Of a stretch of DNA of 18,828 bases, positions 1-6,896 are shown piece by piece. Source of the DNA: CAYQDR01 sp964416315 (lineage in GTDB: Bacteria; Methylomirabilota; Methylomirabilia; Rokubacteriales; DASRDR01). Location: positions 1-18,828 of the forward strand of contig CAYQDR010000091.1 of assembly GCA_964416315.1 (NCBI GenBank), read 5' to 3'. The translations under genes and the position numbers were made by a program. The notes beneath the pieces were generated by a model. That model made no database searches. It was given only the letters and a program-made list of their open reading frames with translations, and had not been told where the DNA came from. Within the stretch, counting starts at the first letter, position 1, and each line of letters begins with the position of its first letter.

Positions 1-121
1 CAGTTCCTGCGCCTACCACCCACGGTACCGTTCGGAGTGAACCGGATAAGCAGTATGTTCGTTTCGGGGCCAGGCGCGATTCTCGACCTGGCTCTACCGC
101 ATCGCCACGAACGCTGCGCTG

Positions 122-469
122 ATGGCCAGGCGCGCGAAGGCGCGGCGGCCGGCGGAGTCCCTCGAAGCCTACCTGCCGCGCTTCACCGAGGACGGCATCC
201 ACGCCGCAGAGCCGGCCGACCTGCTGGCCGCGAGCCGAGCGGACGAGGTGCTCGACCGCAAGATGCTGGCCGAGAAAGCGTGGGCCGGCCTCGACCGTCT
301 ACCCGACGCCTATCGCGACACGTTCGTCCTGCACGACCTGGAGGAGATGCCAACCGAGGAGGTGGCCGAGGTGCTGGGCCTCACGCCCGCCGCGGTGCGA
401 CAGCGCCTGCACCGGGCGCGCCTGATGCTGCGCGGCTACCTGAGCGACCTCGTGGGAGTGAAGCCATGA
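122..469 (+). CDS. ECF-type RNA polymerase sigma factor, 5'-truncated
   Basis: Sigma-70 family (ECF) factor that would direct RNA polymerase to a stress or substrate regulon. The recognisable sequence begins before this ATG, at about position 50, with the end of region 2 (FRGQARFSTWLYRIATNAAL). After a linker, region 4 follows (GLDRLPDAYRDTFVLHDLEE, then the helix-turn-helix TEEVAEVLGLTPAAVRQRLH). In-frame stops at 38-40 and 47-49 cut it off from anything upstream, and none of the three forward frames of bases 1-50 reads like the missing first two-thirds of region 2. Only about 140 of the usual 180-200 residues remain, so it is probably inactive. Its TGA (467-469) overlaps the ATG of the anti-sigma gene, the usual coupled arrangement. 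The ATG at 122 is simply the first available start. Confidence 0.75.
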   Translation: MARRAKARRPAESLEAYLPRFTEDGIHAAEPADLLAASRADEVLDRKMLAEKAWAGLDRLPDAYRDTFVLHDLEEMPTEEVAEVLGLTPAAVRQRLHRARLMLRGYLSDLVGVKP

Positions 470-705
470 CCGCTCGTCCGGTCTGCCGCGACGGCGTGGA
501 GATGCTCCTCGACTACCTGGAGGGCACGCTGTCGCCCTCCGTTCGACGGGCCCTCGAAGCCCACGTCAGCGAGTGCTCGCGGTGCGTGGCTTTCGTGGAG
601 AGCTACCGTCAGACCCCGCGCATCCTGCGCGAGGCGACCGTCGCCGCCATGCCCGAGGACCTGAAGCGATCGCTCCGGGCCTTTCTCGCGTCGCGCCGGC
701 AATAG
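466..705 (+). CDS. Zinc-finger anti-sigma factor (zf-HC2 type)
   Basis: A 79-residue protein with the anti-sigma zinc-finger pattern: Cys7 (VCRDG) near the start, then HVSECSRC with His, Cys and Cys spaced as H-x3-C-x2-C. This is the zinc-binding anti-sigma domain that holds an ECF sigma factor inactive in the cytoplasm. The C-terminal half is a charged helix with no membrane segment, so it is a soluble, one-domain version. The start is fixed by the ATGA overlap with the sigma gene. The gene looks intact although its sigma partner is not. A longer open frame from position 37 reads through the same codons, but its first half is a shadow of the sigma gene. Confidence 0.8.
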   Translation: MTARPVCRDGVEMLLDYLEGTLSPSVRRALEAHVSECSRCVAFVESYRQTPRILREATVAAMPEDLKRSLRAFLASRRQ

Positions 706-951
706 GACGGATAGAACTCCGGTCAGAACGGCGTCACCATCGACAAGAGGATCCCGGCGGGACCGGAGCCGGGGGTAAGGGAGCGAACGATGCGCAACGG
801 TCCACGACGCCTCGACCGAGTGCCGGGGCTGTCTGGGTCGGCTCCTCATCGGCTCCCTGGGGGGGGCCGCCGACCGCATCCATGGCGGGCCGAGGGTGTC
901 TCGAGGGACCGCCCATCCACCCATCGCACATGCCTCAAGGAGGGCTCACGC
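706..951 (+). other. Leader region upstream of the methanethiol oxidase gene
   Basis: These 246 bases hold no convincing gene. The frame is open from 790 into the next gene, but the peptide before 952 is low-complexity, arginine/proline-rich and precedes a clear signal peptide, so it is treated as untranslated leader. A strong ribosome binding site, AAGGAGGG at 937-944, lies seven bases before the ATG at 952 and decides that start. I see no convincing sigma-70 or ECF promoter. Confidence 0.5.
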
Positions 952-2280
952 ATGAAGACCGTACGGAGAGACAGACTCCCCTGGTACGCCACCGCGGCGG
1001 CGATCGCCATCATCGTGCTGGCGGTGGCGGGACGCCCGGCGTGGGCAGACGAGACCTGCCAGTCGCCCTACATGCCCAAGATCACCGGGGAGGAAGAGTT
1101 CGTCTACGTCTGGACCCTCGGCGTCGAGGGTCTCGGTGACGGGTCGGACAAGCTGGTCACGGTGGACACCCGGCGCGGGTCACCGACCTTCGGGCAGGTG
1201 ATCCACACCGTCTCGGTGGGCGGCCGCCACGAGGCCCATCACGCCGACTTCACGGATGACCGGCGCCACCTCTGGGCGAGCGGCCTCGACACGAGCCAGA
1301 TCTTCGTCTTCGACGTCGCCACGGACCCGGCGAAGCCGCGCCTCGTGAAGACGATCGACGATTTCGTCCAGGCGTCCGGTGGCGTGGTGGGCCCACACGG
1401 CTTCTATGCCCTGCCCGGCCGAATGCTGATCGGGGGTCTGTCCAATGTGAAGGACCAGACGGGCCGTACAGCCCTCGTCGAGTACACGAATGAAGGCCGG
1501 TACATCGCCACTCACTGGATGCCGACGGACGCGGATCCGCGGGGGGCCGTCGTCGAAAAGGTCGCAGACGGCTACGGCTATGACGCCCGCGTCCTCCCCC
1601 GGAAGAACGTCATGTTCACGACGTCGTTCACGGGCCGGTCGAACTACCTGATGGACTTCGGCCAGATGCTGAAAGACGAGGCGGCCATGAAGCGGTTTGG
1701 CCAGACCGCGGTGGTGTGGAACTTCCATACCCGCCAACCGAAGAAGGTCTTCCACATGCCCGGGGCGCCGCTCGAGGTGCGGGTCGCGTGGGGGCCGACC
1801 CACAACTACGCCTTCACCACGACCGCCCTCACCTCCCAGATCTGGCTCATCTACGAGGACGAGCGAGGCGAGTGGCAGGCCAAGGCCGTCGCCGACATCG
1901 GCGACCCGAAGAAGATCCCGCTGCCGGTAGACATCAGCCTTTCCGTCGACGACCGGGTCCTCTGGGTCGACTCATTCATGGACGGGATGGCGCGGGCCTA
2001 CGACGTCTCCGACCCATTCCACCCGAGACCGATCTACGAAAAGCAGATCGGCCGTCAGGTCAACATGGTCTCCCAGAGCTGGGATGGCAAACGCCTCTAC
2101 TTCACGAGCTCGCTTCTGGCTCGCTGGGACAAGCAGGGCGCGGACAGCGAGCAGTTCCTGAAGGCGTACACCTGGGACGGCCAGGAGCTCCGGGACCGCT
2201 TCGCGCTCGACTTCACGGCGCTCAAGCTCGGACGCCCACACGTGATGCGGTTCGGCAGCCGCGAGCTCTATCGGAACTGA
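952..2280 (+). CDS. mtoX: Methanethiol oxidase / selenium-binding protein 1 (SBP56) family
   Basis: A 442-residue secreted protein. Residues 1-32 are a signal peptide (MKTVRRDRLP, a hydrophobic run, cleavage after AWA). The mature part follows the SBP56/SELENBP1 fold from start to end: CQSPYMPK at the N-terminus, GQVIH, the metal-site-like GGRHEAHHADF, GPHGFYALPG, the block DISLSVDDRVLWV, DGKRLYFTSSLLARWDKQ, and a final HVMRFGS. Bacterial members such as Hyphomicrobium MtoX are copper-dependent periplasmic enzymes that oxidise methanethiol to formaldehyde, sulfide and peroxide. The next gene is an SCO1/SenC-type copper chaperone, the known partner of mtoX, which strengthens the call. Cys36 is the only cysteine in the mature chain, so the CxxC-like selenium-binding site of the human protein is absent. 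A generic SBP56 protein of unknown substrate is the alternative. Confidence 0.85.
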   Translation: MKTVRRDRLPWYATAAAIAIIVLAVAGRPAWADETCQSPYMPKITGEEEFVYVWTLGVEGLGDGSDKLVTVDTRRGSPTFGQVIHTVSVGGRHEAHHADFTDDRRHLWASGLDTSQIFVFDVATDPAKPRLVKTIDDFVQASGGVVGPHGFYALPGRMLIGGLSNVKDQTGRTALVEYTNEGRYIATHWMPTDADPRGAVVEKVADGYGYDARVLPRKNVMFTTSFTGRSNYLMDFGQMLKDEAAMKRFGQTAVVWNFHTRQPKKVFHMPGAPLEVRVAWGPTHNYAFTTTALTSQIWLIYEDERGEWQAKAVADIGDPKKIPLPVDISLSVDDRVLWVDSFMDGMARAYDVSDPFHPRPIYEKQIGRQVNMVSQSWDGKRLYFTSSLLARWDKQGADSEQFLKAYTWDGQELRDRFALDFTALKLGRPHVMRFGSRELYRN

Positions 2281-2306
2281 GCCCGCCGGGGCGGCTCCTG
2301 GCGGGC
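2281..2306 (+). other. Stem-loop directly after mtoX
   Basis: GCCCGCC (2281-2287) and GGCGGGC (2300-2306) form a perfect 7-bp stem around a 12-base loop, starting on the first base after the mtoX stop codon. There is no T-run, so it is more likely an mRNA-stabilising or processing structure than a terminator. It would let mtoX and the downstream SCO gene be expressed at different levels. Confidence 0.4.
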
Positions 2307-2374
2307 CGGGATCATCACCCGCCCGCGCCAGGCAGCCCGGCGCCGTCGGAATCGAACATCAAGGGAAGGACGAC

Positions 2375-3103
2375 ATGCGCACCACCCGGATCGCTGACCT
2401 GATCGTCCTCACAGCCGTGGCCATGGCTGGCACCCCCGGGACGGTCGCGTGGGCCCACCCCGGGCAGCCGCACGGGAGGCCGACCGAGCCGCGGGCGGTC
2501 GAGGCCCCGGCCGGGCGCCGCGTCGAGTTCGAGGCCCCCGCGCCAGGGACCTACCGGCTCCCCGTCATCAAGCCCGCACCGGACGGGGCGGTGCTCAACG
2601 CGAGCGGCGCCCGACGTCGTTTGCACCAGCTCATGGCCGCCAAGGTTGTCGTCCTGAGCTTCGTCTACACGCAGTGCAGCGACGGGCGGGGCTGTCCCCT
2701 CGCGACCGCCGTCCTCTACCAGATCCATCAGGCGAGTGTGTCGGACTCGGCGCTCGCCGAGCACCTCAAGCTCATCACCCTGAGCTTCGATCCGGCCCAC
2801 GACACCCCGGCAGTGATGGCGCGCTACGCCCGTCCGCGCGACCCCTCGGCGCGGGCCAGCGAGTGGGACCGCCTGACCACGGCCTCCGACCGTGCCCTCG
2901 CTCCCATCCTTGCCGGCTACGGCCAGATCGTCTCCCGGCCAACCGGCAGCCAAGCCACCGGCCTGACTCATCGCTTGCGTGTCTACCTCATCGACCCTCA
3001 GCAGCGAATCCGGAACATTTACGGGCTTGACTTCCTCGACCCGAAGCTCCTCCTGGCCGACGTCCGCACGCTCCTCCTTGAGGAGCAAGGAGGTCGCCGG
3101 TGA
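2375..3103 (+). CDS. SCO1/SenC family copper chaperone linked to methanethiol oxidase
   Basis: A 242-residue thioredoxin-fold protein. An N-terminal signal peptide ends around AWAHPGQ (residue 27), so it acts outside the cytoplasm. The copper-binding cysteines are Cys101 and Cys107 in VYTQCSDGRGCPLA, and the distal ligand is His199 in LTHRLRVYLID. This gives the SCO set of two Cys plus one His, with a longer C-x5-C loop than the usual C-x3-C. SFDPAHDTPAVMARYA is a second family block. The ribosome binding site AAGGGAAGG lies just before the ATG. It sits 94 bases after mtoX in the same direction. In characterised mtoX operons an SCO protein is thought to help metallate the enzyme, and copper delivery is inferred here too. 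The MauG-like gene that often follows is absent. Confidence 0.85.
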   Translation: MRTTRIADLIVLTAVAMAGTPGTVAWAHPGQPHGRPTEPRAVEAPAGRRVEFEAPAPGTYRLPVIKPAPDGAVLNASGARRRLHQLMAAKVVVLSFVYTQCSDGRGCPLATAVLYQIHQASVSDSALAEHLKLITLSFDPAHDTPAVMARYARPRDPSARASEWDRLTTASDRALAPILAGYGQIVSRPTGSQATGLTHRLRVYLIDPQQRIRNIYGLDFLDPKLLLADVRTLLLEEQGGRR

Positions 3104-3280
3104 CGACCCGAGCCGCGAGAGTCGGGGTCCTCGAGGACTCACGGGCCAGCAGGTCCCATAGTCGTCACCGATGCGAGGCAACACGTCGGAGAGAGGCTGT
3201 TGATCCGGGCGGCAACACGTGACGCGTTCGGTGCCGCAGATCCGGGGAGCGCCGGCACTCCTGGCGGAGTTCCGTAGTGA
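3104..3280 (+). other. Junction region with no recognisable gene
   Basis: Between the SCO gene and the helicase remnant I find no open frame with a recognisable domain. The sequence changes from an operon tail to a gene fragment here, so a deletion breakpoint probably lies close to 3280. Confidence 0.3.
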
Positions 3281-3793
3281 GTTCGTCGTCCCTATCCTGT
3301 GGTCCTCCAGGGCGGCGCGACGCCGGCCGAGCGACGGGATGTGGCCGCCCAACTGGCCCGGATCCCTGACACCGATCCGAGGCTCGTTCTCGCCACCGGC
3401 CGTTACATCGGCGAGGGGCTCGATGATGCGCGGCTCGACACGCTGTTCCTTACCATGCCCGTCTCGTGGAAGGGCACGCTGGTGCAGTATGCTGGTCGCC
3501 TGCACCGGCTCTACCCGGGCAAGAGGGAAGTCCGTATCTACGACTACGTGGATCGCGAGGTTCCGCTCTTAGTCCGGATGTTCGAGAAGCGGTTCCGCGG
3601 CTGCCGCGCCATCGGCTATACGCGTAACGACGACCCACCCCACGATGGTGCCCACTCCAGTGACCCCCCCGTCGACGACGGGAGCCTCAGCGATGATCCG
3701 AGCGGGACCACCAAGGCGAAGCCTCCCACGTGGTACCCTAGAGGCTGCGAACGATTCATCCTCGAGGAGGACACGGGTGGTCAGGACGATTAG
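3281..3793 (+). pseudogene. C-terminal fragment of a superfamily II DEAD/DEAH-type helicase
   Basis: The frame opens after a stop at 3278-3280 and immediately reads like the second RecA-like domain of an SF2 helicase: PVVLQGG, ERRDVAAQLARIPDTDPRL, motif V region LVLATGRYIGEGLDDARLD, motif VI QYAGRLHR, then VRIYDYVDREVPLLVRMFEKR up to about 3625. Walker A, the DEAD box and all upstream domains are missing, so this is a remnant with no ATPase site. Full-length relatives are large helicases found alone or in restriction-like conflict systems. After 3625 the frame stays open to 3793, but the peptide is low-complexity, so homology probably ends there. The earliest possible start is a GTG at 3299 without a ribosome binding site. 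Confidence 0.7.
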
Positions 3794-4022
3794 GGCACGG
3801 TTCTCGAAGGGCGTATTCGAGCCCCTCGAACCGGAGGCAACGACGGTGCTTCACGAAGGGGAAGAGGTCCTGCTCACGGTCTCGACCCCAGTGACCGACG
3901 ATCTGGCAGACGCCATTGCCGGGACGGCTGGCGCCTGGAGGGGCCTCGTGGACGGCGAGACCCTGAAACGTCACATCTATGCCGACCGTCTCGTCACGAC
4001 TCGGCCTCCCGCTCGTCTGTGA
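3777..4022 (+). CDS. DUF104 / AF2212-like antitoxin
   Basis: An 81-residue antitoxin of the DUF104 (AF2212-like) family, which binds and neutralises PIN-domain (VapC) ribonucleases. The N-terminal beta-rich block VRTIRARFSKGVFEPLEPE followed by LHEGEEVLLTVSTP is the family signature. The tail (TAGAWRG, HIYADRLVTTRP) is the toxin-wrapping segment. I chose the GTG at 3777 because a strong AGGAGG (3765-3770) sits six bases upstream and the domain begins right there; the frame extends further upstream but that part is not family-like. The TGA overlaps the GTG of the toxin gene, giving translational coupling. The antitoxin looks complete although its toxin does not. Confidence 0.8.
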   Translation: MVRTIRARFSKGVFEPLEPEATTVLHEGEEVLLTVSTPVTDDLADAIAGTAGAWRGLVDGETLKRHIYADRLVTTRPPARL

Positions 4023-4210
4023 GGACGGGCTACCTCGTCGACACCGATTGGATCATCGACCATCTCAGCGGCGTCACGGCCGTCACGACACGACTGACCG
4101 AGCTGGGGCCAGCCGGCCTGGCCGTGAGCATCATCTCGCTCGCAGAGCTGTACGAGGGCAACCGCCGGCACTTCGAGGCGGTCGAGGGCCTGTCGATCGT
4201 CAGCATCTGA
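4019..4210 (+). pseudogene. vapC: VapC-type PIN ribonuclease toxin with an internal deletion
   Basis: Only 63 residues remain of a protein that is normally about 130-140. The first 47 are a normal VapC start: YLVDTDWIIDHL with the first catalytic aspartate (Asp8), then VSIISLAELYEG with the conserved glutamate (Glu43). The next residues, NRRHFEAVEGLSIVSI, are the normal end of a VapC (after the TNN motif). About 70 residues between them, including the third and fourth acidic metal ligands, are missing without a change of frame. It therefore should not cut RNA. The GTG start overlaps the antitoxin stop (GTGA). This looks like a recent in-frame deletion or an assembly join. Confidence 0.75.
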
Positions 4211-4593
4211 GTCCGAGCAGAGACGCGCCGTGGTTCACCCTCTCTGTCCTTCACGTGCTCACGATCTGGAGCGTTTGGTGGCACTCCTGGTGGCGCTCGT
4301 CCGTCACCGCCGAGCCTACTCGGTCACACTGGGTCACAGGACCCCGAGTGTCCTCTCGCTGCATCAGATGCGGAGATTCTCGCGACGGAGCGTGACTGAG
4401 CGAGACTGATTGCGACCGACGACCACCGCCGTTCCGGCTTGAAAATCTGGGGTCCTGGGCCAGGCTAGACGACGGGGACGACCGCCGGCAGCAGCCCCAC
4501 CCTACCACAGCCGCCGGCGGTCGCCCAAGCCCGGCCCGGGTACAAAGCGCCCCGCGCAGCGCCCGTTGCGGGCGACCCGGGTCGGGAGCTAGA
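4211..4593 (+). other. Intergenic region upstream of the acyltransferase, with a stem-loop
   Basis: These 383 bases hold no recognisable gene, tRNA or clear promoter. One structure stands out: GACCGCCGGC (4480-4489) pairs perfectly with GCCGGCGGTC (4513-4522) around a 23-base loop. It has no T-tract, so it could be a leader structure of the downstream lipid genes. Before the acyltransferase start, GGGAG (4584-4588) is the ribosome binding site. Confidence 0.4.
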
Positions 4594-5973
4594 GTGACGG
4601 CGGCCATGCCGATCGGCTACGCGCTCGTCCGTGGCCTCGTCCGCTTTCTGCTCGGGATCTTCTACCGCCGCATCGAGGTCGTCGGCGCCGAGCGCGTCCC
4701 CCGGGACGGTCCGCTCATCCTGACGCCGAACCACCACAACTCGATCGTCGACGCGATGCTCCTCCTCGCGGTGGTTCCGCGGCGACTCCGCACCCTCGCC
4801 AACGCCCCGCTCTTCCGCCACCCCCTGATCGGTCCGTTTCTCCGCCTGGTCGGCGCGCTGCCGGTGCACCGGCGCCAGGAGGCGGGCGACGACCCGGCCC
4901 GCAACGCCGCCCTCTTCGCCGCCACCACCGCCACCCTCCGGGCGGGCGACGCCATCCTGATCTTCCCCGAGGGTCGGACACAGCCGGAGCCGGTGCTCCT
5001 GACGCTCCGCACCGGGGCCGCGCGGATGCTCCTGGCCGCGGAGGCCGCGGGCGGCGGCCCCCGACCGGTCACCCTCCTCCCCGTGGGTCTCGTCTATCGC
5101 GAGCCGGGGACGTTCCGGACCGGATGGGCGCTGGTGCTGGTCGGACTGCCCGTGCCGAGCGAGGACTGCGTGGCGCTCGCCCGGACGGCGCCCGAGCAGG
5201 CGGCGCGCACGCTGACGGACCGCCTGGCGGACGCCCTCCGCCGGCAGATCATCGAGGCCGACGACCGCCAGACCCTCCGCCTCCTCGGCATGGTGGAAGC
5301 CGTGTGGCGGGAAGAGACCGGGGCAGTGCCCGCCGACGAGACGACGCGCATCGCCTGGCTCCAGCGCGTGATGCGAGCCTACCGGTCTCTCCTCGACCGG
5401 GACCCCGAGCGCGTCGCCGCCGTCCGGCGGCAGCTCGAGACGTACGCCAAGGAGCTGGAGCTGGCAGGGCTCGAGAGCGCCCAGCTCTCCCGCGCCTACC
5501 CACCCGGTGTCGTGGCGCGCTTCGCACTCCGGGAAGGCGGCTCCCTCCTCTTCGGGGCCCCGCTGGCGCTCTGGGGGATCGCCGTCCACTTCGTGCCCTA
5601 TCAGCTCACGGGGGCGGTCGTCCGGTACCTGCGGCGCACCGCCGAGGAAGAGGCCACGGACAAGATCGCTGCCGGCCTCATTCTCTATCCCCTCGCGTGG
5701 GCCGCGGAGGCCTGGGGCGTCTTGCGCCTCGGTGGGACGTGGGCGCTGGCCGGCTTCCTCGCATCCCTCCTCCCCGCGGGCTTTTTCGCCCTCGCCTGGC
5801 GCGAGCGCCTGGACCGCGTGCGCCGGGAGGCGCGCGCCTTCGCCCGGTTCCTCGGGGACCGCGACCTCCACCGCCGCCTCCGGGAACGGCGGCGGGTGCT
5901 CGCCACCGAGCTGGAGGCGCTGGTCCGCCTCGTGCCCGACGCGTGGGTCGAGCCGGCGACCCGGGACCGGTGA
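4594..5973 (+). CDS. PlsC-type phospholipid/glycerolipid acyltransferase with long C-terminal extension
   Basis: A 459-residue member of the lysophospholipid/glycerol-phosphate acyltransferase superfamily, which moves fatty acyl groups onto glycerolipids at the inner membrane. The catalytic HX4D motif is His48 to Asp53 in PNHHNSIVDA. The substrate-binding motif is FPEG (124-127) in LIFPEGRTQ, a variant of FPEGTRS, and LLPVGLVY is motif IV. Residues 8-25 are a hydrophobic anchor. The C-terminal 230 residues are extra compared with a standard 240-residue PlsC: a helical charged stretch, then two or three membrane segments (about 315-400) and an arginine-rich tail. I chose the GTG at 4594 because GGGAG lies five bases upstream; the ATG at 4606 is the alternative. 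Acceptor lipid unknown. It is followed after 39 bases by a PAP2_C lipid enzyme. Confidence 0.8.
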   Translation: MTAAMPIGYALVRGLVRFLLGIFYRRIEVVGAERVPRDGPLILTPNHHNSIVDAMLLLAVVPRRLRTLANAPLFRHPLIGPFLRLVGALPVHRRQEAGDDPARNAALFAATTATLRAGDAILIFPEGRTQPEPVLLTLRTGAARMLLAAEAAGGGPRPVTLLPVGLVYREPGTFRTGWALVLVGLPVPSEDCVALARTAPEQAARTLTDRLADALRRQIIEADDRQTLRLLGMVEAVWREETGAVPADETTRIAWLQRVMRAYRSLLDRDPERVAAVRRQLETYAKELELAGLESAQLSRAYPPGVVARFALREGGSLLFGAPLALWGIAVHFVPYQLTGAVVRYLRRTAEEEATDKIAAGLILYPLAWAAEAWGVLRLGGTWALAGFLASLLPAGFFALAWRERLDRVRREARAFARFLGDRDLHRRLRERRRVLATELEALVRLVPDAWVEPATRDR

Positions 5974-6012
5974 GGGCGTGACGGCGGCGGGGTCAGGCAG
6001 GAGGGCGCGCCG

Positions 6013-6747
6013 ATGAGGCCGGGCCGGGGTCTCGTCGTGGGGGCGATCCTCGCGGGCGGCCTGCTCCTGACCGTCTCGACCGCCGGCGTGGCGCTCCCGC
6101 CCTGGGTGGTGCGGGCGGTCCTGGTGGCCACCGGGCTCGGGGGCTGGTTCTGGACCCAGTCCCTCATCGCGAGGCGGGCCTTCCCGGAGGGCCGGATCGG
6201 GGACGGGCTCCACGAGCTCACCGCGCCGCTGAACCGGCGGCTGCTCGCGCAACCCCGGTGGGCCGACCGCGTGCTCATCGCCACCTCGGCGCTGATCGAC
6301 CTCCTCGGGATCTTCCTCGTGATCCTGACGATCGTCGGGCCGAGCCTCCGACCGTTCCTCGGGCTCCTGATCCTCTACGCGCTCCGGCAGATCTGCCAGG
6401 GCCTGTGCGCCCTGCCGCCCCCGGAAGGGATGATCTGGCGGCACCCGGGGTTCCCTTCGCTCCTGGTCACCTACGGGACGTCGACCGACCTCTTCTTCTC
6501 CGGGCACACGGCGATCGCCGTCTACGGCGCCATCGAGCTGGGCCACTGGGGCGGGCCGGGGCTCGCGATCCTGGGCGTGCTCATCGCGCTCGTCGAGGCG
6601 GCCACGGTGCTGGTCCTGCGGGCCCACTACACGATGGACGTGTTCGCGGCGGCGGTCACCGCGCTCTGGGTCTGGGCGGTGGCCTCGGCACTCGCCCCGG
6701 GTCTCGACCGGCTCCTGGCCGGCGTGACGGTCGTCGGCGGCGGCTGA
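6013..6747 (+). CDS. Sphingomyelin-synthase-like (PAP2_C) membrane phosphotransferase/phosphatase
   Basis: A 244-residue integral membrane protein with about six membrane segments. The catalytic triad of the sphingomyelin synthase-like PAP2 branch is present: His165 in TDLFFSGHTA, then His205 and Asp209 in LRAHYTMDVFAA. SGHT plus HYTxDV is the eukaryotic SMS arrangement and differs from the longer three-motif signature of ordinary bacterial PAP2 phosphatases. Enzymes of this branch move or remove phospho-head-groups on lipids at the outer face of the membrane. It sits 39 bases after the acyltransferase on the same strand, so a shared role in membrane lipid remodelling is likely. Whether it is a head-group transferase or a simple lipid phosphatase cannot be told from sequence. 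Confidence 0.75.
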   Translation: MRPGRGLVVGAILAGGLLLTVSTAGVALPPWVVRAVLVATGLGGWFWTQSLIARRAFPEGRIGDGLHELTAPLNRRLLAQPRWADRVLIATSALIDLLGIFLVILTIVGPSLRPFLGLLILYALRQICQGLCALPPPEGMIWRHPGFPSLLVTYGTSTDLFFSGHTAIAVYGAIELGHWGGPGLAILGVLIALVEAATVLVLRAHYTMDVFAAAVTALWVWAVASALAPGLDRLLAGVTVVGGG

Positions 6748-6896
6748 CCCGCGCCGCCGTCGAGTCGATCGTCGCCCGGCGGCGGTCTCACGGCCGCCGC
6801 CCGCCCGGCCGCAGCGCCCGGGCCGCCACTGCCGGGTTTTCCCCCACTCGCGCCGATTCTCACCCCTCCCGCCCTGGCCTCGATCTCCGGATCGAG

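Noticed and set aside
37..705. A 222-codon open frame covering both the sigma and anti-sigma genes
   Set aside because: Its first half is an Arg/Pro/Gly-rich shadow of the sigma factor; only the last 79 codons (from 466) are a real protein.
714..735. An ECF-type promoter (GAAC ... CGTC) upstream of mtoX
   Set aside because: The spacing between the two elements is only 14 bases, shorter than usual, and such short motifs are common in GC-rich sequence.
2315..3505. A 396-codon minus-strand open frame opposite the SCO gene
   Set aside because: No recognisable domain, and it crosses the SCO gene, whose metal-binding motifs are clear on the + strand.
4480..4522. The 10-bp inverted repeat upstream of the acyltransferase as a terminator
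   Set aside because: No T-tract follows either arm, so it is listed only as a structure within the intergenic region.
4465..6627. A 720-codon minus-strand open frame opposite the lipid genes
   Set aside because: The peptide is almost entirely charged and Pro/Gly residues, typical for the antisense of GC-rich coding DNA, while the + strand encodes two proteins with catalytic motifs.
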